A stretch of 64,000 nucleotides of DNA from Paenibacillus cremeus (GCF_007786445.1 NZ_VNJI01000002.1:62001-126000); one strand, 5' to 3'; shown: positions 50,870-59,148, counted from the stretch's first letter. Numbers and translations are program-made. The notes: generated by a model not told the origin, from the letters alone.

Positions 50870-51463
50870 ATGAAGAAATTTAATTTTAAGAATCTTAAGT
50901 TTCATAAGGTGAATTTAGACGAGGTAGACGACCACTTTTTGCTTGCAAACCTGTATATAACGCAGTCCTTGGTGGTGGTGCTGGCCGTTATTCTCCTGCT
51001 GTTTCAAAAACCGCAGCTCAGTACGATGTTCTCTATCAAGCCGGGATATTCGATCTTGGCATGGGCTGCGGGGTATGCGCTGTTGGTACTAATTCTCGAT
51101 CTAATTTTGTCTCGCTGGGTTCCCCCTGAAGTCACGGATGACGGCGGAATCAATGAGATGCTGTTTAAAAATCGGCCCTTATGGCATATTGCCTTGCTTT
51201 CACTCGTGGTGGCGTTTTGTGAAGAACTGCTGTTCAGAGGCGCGATTCAGAGCTGGTGGGGGGCCTATTGGACCAGTATTTTGTTTGCGGCAATTCACAT
51301 CCGGTATTTGCAGCATTGGATTATGACGGGACTGGTGTTCAGCATCAGCTATGGCTTAGGGTACATTTATGTCCATACCGGTACGCTTTGGACCCCGATT
51401 GCCGCACATTTTCTGATTGATTTTGTTATGGGCTGCATACTGCGGTACAGGAGAGAGAGCTAA
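50870..51463 (+). CDS. CPBP-family intramembrane metalloprotease
   Basis: A 197-residue membrane protein with the CPBP (CaaX-like) signature: FCEELLFRGAI (EExxxR), LFAAIHIRY and IAAHFLIDF giving the conserved histidines. Four or five spans are visible. Related B. subtilis proteins such as YpbD lie in the neighbourhood of the mecB-gudB block, which agrees with its location. The ATG at 50870 is preceded by AAAAGGGA; the upstream in-frame codon at 50849 has no site. Substrate unknown. Confidence 0.85.
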   Translation: MKKFNFKNLKFHKVNLDEVDDHFLLANLYITQSLVVVLAVILLLFQKPQLSTMFSIKPGYSILAWAAGYALLVLILDLILSRWVPPEVTDDGGINEMLFKNRPLWHIALLSLVVAFCEELLFRGAIQSWWGAYWTSILFAAIHIRYLQHWIMTGLVFSISYGLGYIYVHTGTLWTPIAAHFLIDFVMGCILRYRRES

Positions 51464-51464
51464 C

Positions 51465-51692
51465 ATGAGAGGCAAATCAACACCCGCCACGAATCGGATT
51501 CCAGAGGAGCACAAACAGACGGAAGCACCCGCGGCAGCGAGTGAGGACGAGCACTACCTACCGCCGCGCAAATCGGTGCATCCGCCTGAAAAAGAAAAGT
51601 ATGTGCATTACTTTTACAGGTCGCTGCTTTGGATGTTTATACTGCTTGTAGCCGGATTGTTTGTTTGGGGCTGGAAGCTGGTCAGTACCTAG
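51465..51692 (+). CDS. 75-residue tail-anchored hypothetical protein
   Basis: Not recognised. A polar N-terminal half rich in Pro, Glu and Lys (RGKSTPATNRIPEEHKQTEA) is followed by a C-terminal membrane span (LLWMFILLVAGLFVWGWKL). CAGGAGAGAG precedes the ATG, which is 1 bp after the CPBP stop; thus the two are coupled. Its stop is 3 bp from the convergent deacetylase gene. Confidence 0.7.
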   Translation: MRGKSTPATNRIPEEHKQTEAPAAASEDEHYLPPRKSVHPPEKEKYVHYFYRSLLWMFILLVAGLFVWGWKLVST

Positions 51693-51695
51693 AGC

Positions 51696-52562
51696 CTAGG
51701 GAACTTCAATCGTATTCGGATCGACGAAGCCGTACCCCTTCTCCTCCAGCCTAGTGAGCAGATTATCCAACGTTTGAACCGTCCAAGGCAGCTCGTGCAT
51801 CAGAATGTTGCTTCCAGGACGAAGCTGCTCAAAGACATTGCTGATCACTTTATCCGGATTGTTGTTTTTCACCGTCATCTCCCAGTCTAACGACCCGTTG
51901 GACCACGTCATATAGAGCAATTTTTCGTCTTTGGCCTTTGCCCTGACGTCATCGCTGCCGGACCCAAACGGTGGACGGAAGAAGCTCGGGGCTTTCCCTG
52001 TAAGGTCTTTAATGGCCCGCTGTACATCCCCGATTTGGTGCTCCAGATTTTCTTTGCTTTCCTTCTTCAAGTCATTATGATCCCAGGAGTGATTGCCGAT
52101 CGTTTGGCCGCGGGAAGCGATGAGTTTGACCAGCTCCGGCTTTTGCTTGATGCGGTATCCATTCAAGAAAAAAATCGCTTTTGCGTGATGCTTATCCAGC
52201 GTATCCAGCAATCCTGTGTTCATCTCCAAATCCTTCGGGCCATCGTCAAAAGTAAGCAGCACTACCTTTTTCTCCGTCTTCGCCGGATCGATGGGGACAA
52301 TATCATAGGTTTTCGGATTCAGCATGTATGTTTTTTCCGCTTCCTTCGGAGGCTCCGTGGCTTGCGGCTTTGGTTCTAGTACAGGCGGCGGAGAAGCTTC
52401 GGCAGGCTTGGTTTCGGTCTTCGGCTCTTGAGGGACAGAAGCAGCAGTGGCTGCAGGTTGAGGCGCAGCGGTAGGCTCTGGCTGAGGGGAGTTTGCAGGT
52501 GCAGCGGTACATGCGGTGAGCAGTACGGCGGCCGCCGCGAGAATGGTCCATTTGCTTGTCAT
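51696..52562 (-). CDS. Lipoprotein polysaccharide deacetylase (NodB domain)
   Basis: Carbohydrate esterase family 4 enzyme, probably deacetylating cell-wall glycans. The 288 residues start with a lipoprotein signal whose lipobox is LLTAC. A Pro/Ala/Glu/Thr-rich linker of about 70 residues (QPEPTAAPQPAATA) spans the wall. The NodB domain has LTFDDGPKD, the zinc pair in GNHSWDHND, and FFRPPFGSG, all catalytic motifs. AACAGGAG precedes the ATG. Convergent with the 75-residue gene. Confidence 0.9.
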   Translation of the reverse strand: MTSKWTILAAAAVLLTACTAAPANSPQPEPTAAPQPAATAASVPQEPKTETKPAEASPPPVLEPKPQATEPPKEAEKTYMLNPKTYDIVPIDPAKTEKKVVLLTFDDGPKDLEMNTGLLDTLDKHHAKAIFFLNGYRIKQKPELVKLIASRGQTIGNHSWDHNDLKKESKENLEHQIGDVQRAIKDLTGKAPSFFRPPFGSGSDDVRAKAKDEKLLYMTWSNGSLDWEMTVKNNNPDKVISNVFEQLRPGSNILMHELPWTVQTLDNLLTRLEEKGYGFVDPNTIEVP

Positions 52563-52619
52563 GTAGGGGAAGACTCCTGTTCCTTAGAAGTAGTAACCTT
52601 CACTGGTTATAAGGCGATT

Positions 52620-52668
52620 CCCTTATTTTATCATGCATGCTCGTTTGCAGGATAGCGGAAAATAAGGG
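52620..52668. repeat. 10-bp inverted repeat in a divergent intergenic region
   Basis: CCCTTATTTT (52620-52629) and AAAATAAGGG (52659-52668) are perfect arms 29 bases apart, between the deacetylase and the 123-residue gene. Could be a shared operator. Confidence 0.4.
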
Positions 52669-52700
52669 CGTTACCGAAACCAATGGAGGGGTGTGATCAC

Positions 52701-53072
52701 ATGAGATTCGGTGCTTTCTTACTGGGCGGTCTCGTAGGGGCTGCAGCTGCTGTTTATTTAACGGGAAAAAGCAAGCCGATGCTCTGGTCGGTATTGGGCA
52801 AAAATGACGCGCTTGGGAGCATGATGATGAATTCCATGAACGATAAGTCGGATAAGAGCAAGTCCAAATTTGGCGATTCCTCCGGATCGGCTAAATCGAA
52901 TGCTTCGTTCCAAGGCAATAAGGCAAAAGGCCATGAGGAGCAGTTTAGCGCAGCTGCTGCCGGCGGCATGTCCAAAGTTACGGAGTTCGTCAATCAGGAT
53001 CCACAGCTGAAGGCGCAAGTAAATGAAATTTTATCGAGCAACAACCAGAGCGAACAATCGCAAGTACAGTAG
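52701..53072 (+). CDS. 123-residue membrane-associated hypothetical protein
   Basis: Not recognised. It starts MRFGAFLLGGLVGAAAAVYL, a glycine-zipper-like membrane segment as in YtxH-type proteins, followed by a Lys/Ser/Asn/Gln-rich polar region (DKSDKSKSKFGDSSGSAKSN) and a short helical end (DPQLKAQVNEILSS). ATG 52701 has GGAGGGGTG upstream; an in-frame ATG at 52683 is less favoured. Followed by a strong terminator. Confidence 0.65.
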   Translation: MRFGAFLLGGLVGAAAAVYLTGKSKPMLWSVLGKNDALGSMMMNSMNDKSDKSKSKFGDSSGSAKSNASFQGNKAKGHEEQFSAAAAGGMSKVTEFVNQDPQLKAQVNEILSSNNQSEQSQVQ

Positions 53073-53100
53073 GTTCTGCGATTCTTAAAAAAGCCATAAT

Positions 53101-53157
53101 GACGCGGTTCTCGTCCCATAGTGCTTAGGCCCTGTGGGACGGGTTCCGCGTCTTTTT
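53101..53157 (+). terminator. Terminator after the 123-residue gene
   Basis: GACGCGG/CCGCGTC outer and CGTCCCATA/TGTGGGACG inner stems, then TTTTT. Confidence 0.85.
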
Positions 53158-53209
53158 ACGTATATTGAGGGAAAATTCAGCCTTTAACCGTTCTTTTCTC
53201 CAGTGTTTG

Positions 53210-53218
53210 TGATATAAT
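53210..53218 (+). promoter_or_regulatory. Extended -10 promoter for mecB
   Basis: TGATATAAT (TGnTATAAT). The leader to the ATG would be about 118 bases. Confidence 0.55.
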
Positions 53219-53233
53219 AGATGTTAGTATGGA

Positions 53234-53270
53234 ATACAAACTCTTAAATCGCTAATTAAGAGTATTGTAT
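53234..53270 (+). other. 14-bp hairpin in the mecB leader
   Basis: ATACAA+ACTCTTAA pairs with TTAAGAGT+TTGTAT (single A bulge) around the loop ATCGCTAA. No T-run, so not a terminator; it may stabilise the RNA or bind a regulator. Confidence 0.6.
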
Positions 53271-53342
53271 ACATATACCCGTTACACCTTTGTTAACCAA
53301 ACTTCATAAACTGTTATCACAGTCGGTTAGGAGGAATCCAGT

Positions 53343-53942
53343 ATGAAAATGGAGCGATTAAGTCAGGACAAGATACGGATTTTCCTCACATTCGATGACT
53401 TAACGGAGCGCGGTATTCACAAGGATGATATGTGGAGAGAGATCCCTAAGGTTCATGAACTGTTTAGCGAAATGATGGACCAAGCCTATATGGAACTAGG
53501 GTTCGACGCTACGGGTCCGCTTGCCGTTGAAGTACTTGCCAGCCCTGCACAAGGAATGGTCGTTATCGTGACACGCGGGAGAATGAATTTCAGTCACGCG
53601 GATGATGCCATGGACGACGAAGTGGAAGAAGTGTACGAACTGGAAGTCACCATGGATGAGACGGATCAGATCACTTACGCATTTCACGACTTCGAGGATC
53701 TGCTGCGTATGGCCAAGGTTGTGAATCCGCTCCTGATCGAAGGCGGAACGCTGTACTCCTACAAGAATAAATGGATTCTGGTGCTGGATGCCGTGGAGAT
53801 GGAAGATAAGCGGCTACAGTCCATCGTTGCAGTGCTTTCGGAATTCGGCGAAGCTGCGTCCGTGACGCAAGCGGTGCTCGAAGAGTACGGCAAGACGGTC
53901 ATTGAATCCGATGCCATAAAAGTACTATGCTCCAAATTTTAA
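53343..53942 (+). CDS. mecB: MecA-family ClpC adaptor, YpbH/MecB type
   Basis: Adaptor that feeds substrates to the ClpC-ClpP protease; it affects competence and sporulation in Bacillus. The 199 residues match YpbH more than MecA: MERLSQDKIRIFLTFDDLTE at the N-terminus, GPLAVEVLASPAQGMVVIVT, an acidic linker, and the C-terminal ClpC-binding domain (FEDLLRMAKVV and YKNKWILVLDA). GGAGGAATC precedes the ATG. The order mecB-gudB matches B. subtilis ypbH-gudB. Confidence 0.88.
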   Translation: MKMERLSQDKIRIFLTFDDLTERGIHKDDMWREIPKVHELFSEMMDQAYMELGFDATGPLAVEVLASPAQGMVVIVTRGRMNFSHADDAMDDEVEEVYELEVTMDETDQITYAFHDFEDLLRMAKVVNPLLIEGGTLYSYKNKWILVLDAVEMEDKRLQSIVAVLSEFGEAASVTQAVLEEYGKTVIESDAIKVLCSKF

Positions 53943-53979
53943 TATCGGCGAAGCTCGTTCACATGGTTTCGGGGTAAGA

Positions 53980-54026
53980 GAAGCATTCTCAAAAACAGTA
54001 TTGTTTTTGTGGGATGCTTTTTTTTG
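53980..54026 (+). terminator. Terminator after mecB
   Basis: AAGCAT..CAAAAACA and TGTTTTTG..ATGCTT arms, then a long T-run. Confidence 0.75.
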
Positions 54027-54154
54027 CGGTTTAGGGGGTTCGTGAATTGGGTCGGGAGGAAAGTGCAAGAATACAAACAGGATGTTGGTTCCGGAAGGGC
54101 AATATGGAAATCTGACGGTATTTATGCAAATTGACCCAGCAAAGGATGATCAGG

Positions 54155-55402
54155 ATGGCTGAAAATTTAAACGTGTTAGAGTCCACGCAGCTCATTATCG
54201 AGGAGGCGCTGACCAAGCTCGGCTATTCTCAGGCGATGGTGGAACTGCTGAAGGAGCCGATGCGGGTGTTGACCGTTCGCATTCCGGTAAGGATGGACAA
54301 CGATTCGGTTAAAATTTTCACGGGGTATCGGGCCCAGCACAATGACGCGGTGGGACCGACGAAGGGCGGCGTCCGTTTTCACCCAGATGTGCACGAGGAT
54401 GAAGTGAAGGCGCTGTCGATTTGGATGAGCTTGAAATGCGGGATTGTGGATCTGCCCTATGGCGGAGGCAAGGGCGGTATTATTTGTGATCCACGCCAAA
54501 TGTCGTTTCGAGAGCTCGAGAGGCTAAGCCGCGGCTATGTCCGCGCGATCAGCCAAATCGTCGGACCGTCGAAGGATATCCCCGCACCCGACGTAATGAC
54601 GAACTCACAGATCATGGCTTGGATGATGGACGAATACAGCCGCATTCGCGAATTTGATTCCCCTGGCTTTATTACAGGCAAGCCGCTGGTGCTGGGAGGC
54701 TCGCATGGCCGGGAAACGGCCACAGCCAAAGGCGTGACGATCATGATCGATCAGGCGCTGAAGAAAAAGAATATCCCGCTCAAGGATGCCCGGGTTGTCA
54801 TCCAAGGCTTCGGCAATGCCGGCAGCTACTTGGCCAAATTCATGCATGACGCGGGAGCAAAAGTGATCGGTATCTCCGATGTGTATGCCGCGTTGTACCG
54901 ACCGGAGGGACTGGACATCGATTATTTGCTGGATCGCCGCGATTCGTTCGGTACGGTCACGAAGCTGTTCAATAACACGATTACGAATAAAGAGCTGCTG
55001 GAGCAGGAATGCGATATTTTAGTCCCCGCGGCGATTGAGAATCAAATTACGCTGGAGAATGCGGACCGGATCAAAGCGCCGATCGTGGTTGAAGCGGCAA
55101 ACGGACCGACGACCTTGGAAGCCACGAAGGTGCTCACGGATCGCGGCATCCTGCTCGTGCCGGACGTGCTTGCCAGCGCTGGAGGCGTTGTTGTATCCTA
55201 TTTTGAATGGGTGCAGAATAACCAAGGATATTACTGGACAGAAGCGGAAGTGCATGCCAGACTGCAAGTTATGATGGAAAAAGGCTTTGAAAATGTCTAT
55301 AATGTTCATGTGACAAGAAATGTCGATATGAGACTGGCCGCATATATGGTCGGCGTCCGCAAGATGGCGGAGGCGGCGCGATTCCGCGGTTGGGTGAACT
55401 AA
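54155..55402 (+). CDS. gudB: NAD-dependent glutamate dehydrogenase
   Basis: Catabolic oxidation of glutamate to 2-oxoglutarate. The 415 residues contain the substrate motif PYGGGKGGI with the catalytic Lys, PAPDVMTN, and the NAD fold VIQGFGNAGSYLAKF. No internal duplication of the kind that makes B. subtilis 168 gudB cryptic is apparent in the GGVRFHPDVHEDEVKAL region. ATG 54155 is favoured by AAAGGA 8 bases upstream over ATG 54146 and TTG 54131. Syntenic with ypbH-gudB-prsW. Confidence 0.93.
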   Translation: MAENLNVLESTQLIIEEALTKLGYSQAMVELLKEPMRVLTVRIPVRMDNDSVKIFTGYRAQHNDAVGPTKGGVRFHPDVHEDEVKALSIWMSLKCGIVDLPYGGGKGGIICDPRQMSFRELERLSRGYVRAISQIVGPSKDIPAPDVMTNSQIMAWMMDEYSRIREFDSPGFITGKPLVLGGSHGRETATAKGVTIMIDQALKKKNIPLKDARVVIQGFGNAGSYLAKFMHDAGAKVIGISDVYAALYRPEGLDIDYLLDRRDSFGTVTKLFNNTITNKELLEQECDILVPAAIENQITLENADRIKAPIVVEAANGPTTLEATKVLTDRGILLVPDVLASAGGVVVSYFEWVQNNQGYYWTEAEVHARLQVMMEKGFENVYNVHVTRNVDMRLAAYMVGVRKMAEAARFRGWVN

Positions 55403-55427
55403 TAAATGAACTGGAAGGGGGGACACT

Positions 55428-56120
55428 GTGAGCGTCTTATCTGTCCTGATGGCGGCTATTGCTCCTGGTGTCGCTCTGATGTCATATTTTTACTTGAAAG
55501 ACCGTTATGACCCGGAGCCGATATCCCTTGTGCTCAAATTATTTCTGTTTGGCGTGCTGCTGGTTTTTCCGGTTATGGTGCTTCAGCGCGCATTGGTCCA
55601 AGGCTTGGGCGAAAATCCGTTTGTCTTTTCCTTTCTTACCTCGGCGGGGATTGAAGAGTTCTTTAAGTGGTTTCTGGTTTACTTTATTATTTTCAAGCAT
55701 ACCTCGTTCGATGAGCCTTATGATGGAATCGTGTACGCCGTCGCCACTTCACTCGGATTCGCGACACTGGAGAATGTGCTGTATGCGTTTCTGAATGACT
55801 CCGGCTTCTCGGCGCTGATGATGCGGGCGTTTTTGCCGGTATCCGGTCATGCGATGTTCGGTGTGATTATGGGCTATCACTTGGGGAAAGCGAAATTTTC
55901 ACCGGATGGCGGGAACAAGCATCTGCTTCTTGCCTTGGTGCTGCCGCTGTTCTGGCATGGCGTATTCGATTATACGATGCTGGTGACCAAGACGTACTGG
56001 ATCTGGTTCATGGTGCCGCTGATGGCGTTCCTGTGGATGCGAAGCTTATGGAAAGTGAATCGGGCGAATGCCAAGTCGCCGCTGCGGGTGATTCATCCAG
56101 AGGATCAGGTTAAAATTTGA
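55428..56120 (+). CDS. prsW: PrsW site-1 membrane protease
   Basis: Intramembrane protease that starts degradation of the anti-sigma factor RsiW, releasing sigma-W. The 230 residues have eight hydrophobic segments and the conserved acidic site in SAGIEEFFKWF, plus ATSLGFATLENVLYA, GHAMFGVIMGY and FWHGVFDYTML. GTG start after GGAAGGGGGG. It follows gudB by 25 bp, as in B. subtilis. Confidence 0.92.
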   Translation: MSVLSVLMAAIAPGVALMSYFYLKDRYDPEPISLVLKLFLFGVLLVFPVMVLQRALVQGLGENPFVFSFLTSAGIEEFFKWFLVYFIIFKHTSFDEPYDGIVYAVATSLGFATLENVLYAFLNDSGFSALMMRAFLPVSGHAMFGVIMGYHLGKAKFSPDGGNKHLLLALVLPLFWHGVFDYTMLVTKTYWIWFMVPLMAFLWMRSLWKVNRANAKSPLRVIHPEDQVKI

Positions 56121-56166
56121 CAGGTGTGTCCATACTGGCTAGTAAAACCCAGTACGGAGGGAATCC

Positions 56167-56331
56167 ATGACGTCGGTCGGCACACGTGTAAAAGTAACCA
56201 TTCGCTGTAAGGCATGTGGGGAACGGTTCATTTTGAAAGGGAAAAAGGAAAAGGGTAGAATCGATACGGGCTTCAAGCAGTGCATTTGCAATAATGACAA
56301 GGATTTCTATATCGAAACAACTGATTTTTAG
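56167..56331 (+). CDS. 54-residue zinc-ribbon-like protein
   Basis: Not recognised. The product, starting MTSVGTRVKVTIRCKACGER, has CKAC and later CIC cysteine pairs separated by a basic loop, a minimal rubredoxin/zinc-ribbon pattern, with an acidic end IETTDF. GGAGGG precedes the ATG. It sits exactly where B. subtilis has sleB, between prsW and ypeB, and has its own terminator. The frame was too short to be obvious but signals are strong. Confidence 0.7.
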   Translation: MTSVGTRVKVTIRCKACGERFILKGKKEKGRIDTGFKQCICNNDKDFYIETTDF

Positions 56332-56341
56332 GGAGTAGGAG

Positions 56342-56366
56342 AGTCGGCCGCGGGCCGGCTTTTTTT
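56342..56366 (+). terminator. Terminator after the zinc-ribbon gene
   Basis: AGTCGGCC-GCG-GGCCGGCT stem of 8 bp (one G-U) and seven T. Confidence 0.8.
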
Positions 56367-56369
56367 GTT

Positions 56370-56400
56370 GCATAAAGCCCTGTACTTCAGGCGAACACTA
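56370..56400 (+). promoter_or_regulatory. Candidate forespore (sigma-F/sigma-G) promoter for ypeB
   Basis: GCATA, 16-base spacer, GCGAACACTA. The -35 fits GYWTA exactly and the -10 fits GGNRANAHTR with one mismatch. It would give ypeB a transcript separate from prsW. Confidence 0.5.
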
Positions 56401-56437
56401 AGTCCAAGTTTTTGTTATGAAAGGGGCTTATTAGAAC

Positions 56438-57796
56438 ATGTACAAACGATTGAGTATCGTCATGTTTCCGATTCTTCTGATCGCGCTCATCGGCACCGGC
56501 GTGTGGGGGTACTTAGAGCACCAGGAGAAAAACTCGGTGCTGATCAAGGCCGAGAATCAATACCAAAGAGCGTTCCACGACCTGTCGTTCCATGTGGATA
56601 AACTGCATTCGGAGCTTGGCAATACGCTCGCGGTCAATTCCACGTCGCAGGATGCCTACAAAAAAGGGCTGATCAACGTATGGCGGATCACAAGTCAGGC
56701 GCAAAATGAAATCAGCCAGCTGCCGCTGGGCATGCTGCCGTTTAACAAGACCGATGATTTTCTATCGAAAATTTCGAATTTTGCCTACCGCGCGGCCGTG
56801 CGGGATTTAAGCAAGCAGCCACTGGACGAGAATGAAATCAAAACCTTGAATACGCTCTACGAGCATGCAAATGACATTTCCACCGAGCTGCGCGGCGTGC
56901 AGGATAAAGTGCTGGCCAGTAACCTGCGCTGGATGGATGTCGAGCTTGCTCTGGCTACCCATAAGGAGCAATCGGATAACGCTATTATCGACGGATTCAC
57001 CATGGTAGATAAAAAAGTCGGCGAATATCCGGAAATCAACTGGAGCCCGACGGTGATGAGCGCGTATCAGAACCGCAATATGAACATGCTTTCGGGTCAA
57101 GAGATCAGCGCCGATGAGGTCAAGCAAAAAGCCGCGCAATTTCTGGGTATCCAAGATCCTTCCAGCCTACAGGTCGTGGAAAATGGAGCGGGAACCGAAT
57201 ACCAGTCCTACAGCGTGAGCGCTCCGAAAGAGGGAACCAGCGACGGCTTGGTTCATATGGACTTCTCCAAGAAGGGCGGGCAGCTGCTCTGGTATAATGC
57301 GGCTCGGAATGTGCCGGAGAAAAAGGTGGATCTGCGTGCCGCGCGGGACAAAGCTGCGCAGTTTTTGGACGAGCACAACTATAAAGATATGACGGCTGTA
57401 AGCTATGACGAATACAATAACGTCGCTAACCTAACCTTTGCTGCACGAACCAATGACATCATCAACTATTTGGAGAAGGTTGCTGTGAAGGTGGCCCTGG
57501 ACAACGCTGAGGTCGTGGGTGTCGAAGCCTCCGATTACGTGTATGACAAGAAGGATCGTCAAGTGAATGCAGCCAAGCTGTCGGATGAGGAAGCTCGTAA
57601 AACCTTAAGCGCCAACTTCAAAGTAGACAGCGTGCACAAAGCGCTCATCCGCAACGATGTGGAAGAGGAAGTGCTCTGCTACCAGTACATCGGACGCGTG
57701 AATGGCGGCATTTACCGCATCTACGTCAATGCGGAGAGCGGCGCCGAGGAGAAAATCGACCGGATCGGCAAAGACGAAGCCCAAGTTACGAAGTGA
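56438..57796 (+). CDS. ypeB: Germination protein YpeB
   Basis: Inner-membrane spore protein that is needed to place and stabilise the cortex-lytic enzyme SleB. The 452 residues have an N-terminal anchor (MFPILLIALIGTGVWGYL), a long helical domain (HVDKLHSELGNTLAVNSTSQ) and C-terminal PepSY-type repeats (VKQKAAQFLGI, AARDKAAQFLDEHNY). AAAGGGG is 13 bases before the ATG. sleB, its usual operon partner, is absent here. Confidence 0.92.
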   Translation: MYKRLSIVMFPILLIALIGTGVWGYLEHQEKNSVLIKAENQYQRAFHDLSFHVDKLHSELGNTLAVNSTSQDAYKKGLINVWRITSQAQNEISQLPLGMLPFNKTDDFLSKISNFAYRAAVRDLSKQPLDENEIKTLNTLYEHANDISTELRGVQDKVLASNLRWMDVELALATHKEQSDNAIIDGFTMVDKKVGEYPEINWSPTVMSAYQNRNMNMLSGQEISADEVKQKAAQFLGIQDPSSLQVVENGAGTEYQSYSVSAPKEGTSDGLVHMDFSKKGGQLLWYNAARNVPEKKVDLRAARDKAAQFLDEHNYKDMTAVSYDEYNNVANLTFAARTNDIINYLEKVAVKVALDNAEVVGVEASDYVYDKKDRQVNAAKLSDEEARKTLSANFKVDSVHKALIRNDVEEEVLCYQYIGRVNGGIYRIYVNAESGAEEKIDRIGKDEAQVTK

Positions 57797-57829
57797 GTTA
57801 GCTTTTTTGCTCCCCTATTAACAAAATTA

Positions 57830-57856
57830 GGCCCGATGGATTTCATCGGGCCTTTT
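57830..57856 (+). terminator. Terminator after ypeB
   Basis: GGCCCGATG pairs with CATCGGGCC, then TTTT. The 57857-58079 stretch beyond it holds no supported gene; a 92-codon frame from 57859 lacks a ribosome site. Confidence 0.8.
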
Positions 57857-58079
57857 ACATGGACAAATACGACCAAGTGTCGAAGGAGAAATACCCATTT
57901 GCGGCGAGTTTTTTGCTCAATCTTCACATTTTAAATTTTTTCAGGGGATTGAAGCAAAACGTGTTTGAGGAAGAGCAAATGGTTATTTCACCGGAGACCG
58001 CGGGAGCGTTTGTCCAAATTTTATTGCCACTCAGAAGGCATCGGCCGCTATTTTTACCGCTTCCCATATTTTCCCCGCG

Positions 58080-58088
58080 TGTTATAAT
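58080..58088 (+). promoter_or_regulatory. Extended -10 promoter for ypfA
   Basis: TGTTATAAT (TGnTATAAT) 34 bp before the TTG start; -35 weak. Confidence 0.5.
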
Positions 58089-58121
58089 AAAGACCAGACA
58101 TGACCCGGGGGTGCATACAAT

Positions 58122-58775
58122 TTGCTTCCAAAAGTGAATCAGATCTTATACATACAAGTGAATTCAATAGATGAAGAGGAAGCCCGGCAGGAAAGCAAAT
58201 CGAGGATAGCTGATATAACAGACACGTACATTAGCATGGAAATCCCGATCAATGAGAAAAGCGGTCGATTGAAACGTTTGTATCACGGGGACGAGCTGTC
58301 GGTTTATTTCGTAACGGATGGCGGCGTGAAGAACTATTTTAACACCTCGGTAATGGGCTTTACCGACGACGTGATTCGGCTGGTGCATATCAAGAAGCCG
58401 GAGCTGGATGCCATCACGAAAGTACAGCGGCGAAATTTCCTTCGCGTGCCCGCCGAATTGGAACTAGCTGTGAAATTTTCGGAGCAGCTGCAATTTGTTT
58501 CCTTGACCGATGATGTCGGGGGCGGAGGCATTTCCTTCTTGTGCGATGAGTATGTTCCGGTGGTGTCCGGTTATGTGGTTCAGTGCTGGCTCCTCGTGCC
58601 TTATAAGAACGGACTGATCGAGCATGTGCCTTTCAAAAGCGAGGTCGTACGAGTTAAGCCGATGGAAACCGGTAAGCAGCAGGTCATGATGAGGTATTCG
58701 GAAATCACCGACCGCGACCGGCAGAAGATTATCCGCTATTGCTTTGAGCGTCAGCTCGACTTTAGAAAACGCTAG
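58122..58775 (+). CDS. ypfA: PilZ-domain c-di-GMP receptor YpfA (flagellar brake)
   Basis: Binds cyclic di-GMP and slows flagellar rotation (YcgR-like, DgrA). Of 217 residues the N-terminal YcgR-type domain contains NQILYIQVNSIDEEE, and the C-terminal PilZ domain has the RRNFLRV arginine motif and DDVGGGGISF (D/NxSxxG-type, with Gly in the Ser position). TTG start with GGGGGTG upstream. The position before ypfB-cmk matches B. subtilis. Confidence 0.9.
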   Translation: MLPKVNQILYIQVNSIDEEEARQESKSRIADITDTYISMEIPINEKSGRLKRLYHGDELSVYFVTDGGVKNYFNTSVMGFTDDVIRLVHIKKPELDAITKVQRRNFLRVPAELELAVKFSEQLQFVSLTDDVGGGGISFLCDEYVPVVSGYVVQCWLLVPYKNGLIEHVPFKSEVVRVKPMETGKQQVMMRYSEITDRDRQKIIRYCFERQLDFRKR

Positions 58776-58835
58776 GGAATAAATTCCAACAAATTTGGAT
58801 AAACTACCACCCAAAATCAGAGATGGGTGACGCAC

Positions 58836-59066
58836 ATGGAGCAAGAGAAGCAAAAGAAACGCGAAGCATCGTACGAGGAGCTATTCTTAATCTTTGGCAA
58901 ACGTGTGGAAAAGGTGCTGGCTGTCATGGTCATTCTGCTATTCGTTGCGCTAATGGCCGCCCAGCTCTTGCTTCAGAATGCTCATGTGCGATACTTATTA
59001 GTTAAAGTGGAGCAGCTCGAGGGAAATCCGTACCGTGCTGACGGCAGTAAAGCCATGGAGAAGTGA
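58836..59066 (+). CDS. ypfB: YpfB-like single-span membrane protein
   Basis: A 76-residue protein with a charged N-terminus (MEQEKQKKREASYEELFLIF), one membrane span (VLAVMVILLFVALMAAQLLL) and a short charged end. It matches the YpfB family between ypfA and cmk. Function is unknown. ATG 58836 is favoured over an in-frame GTG 58827. Confidence 0.7.
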   Translation: MEQEKQKKREASYEELFLIFGKRVEKVLAVMVILLFVALMAAQLLLQNAHVRYLLVKVEQLEGNPYRADGSKAMEK

Positions 59067-59105
59067 ACAAGACCTCGGTTCGTTTTGCAATTCTTGTCAT
59101 ACGTA

Positions 59106-59114
59106 TGGTATAAT
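59106..59114 (+). promoter_or_regulatory. Extended -10 promoter for cmk
   Basis: TGGTATAAT, a perfect extended -10, 75 bp before cmk. Confidence 0.5.
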
Positions 59115-59125
59115 TTTCTTCGTTC

Positions 59126-59148
59126 GAGGCTTCGGCCTGTTTTTTTTT
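59126..59148 (+). terminator. Short UUCG hairpin with T-run upstream of cmk
   Basis: AGGC-TTCG-GCCT followed by G and nine T. It lies just after the putative cmk promoter, so it could be an attenuator, or the terminator of ypfB. Confidence 0.5.

Noticed and set aside
57859-58137. 92-codon frame after ypeB
   Set aside because: Starts at the ypeB terminator without a ribosome site and overlaps the ypfA promoter and start.
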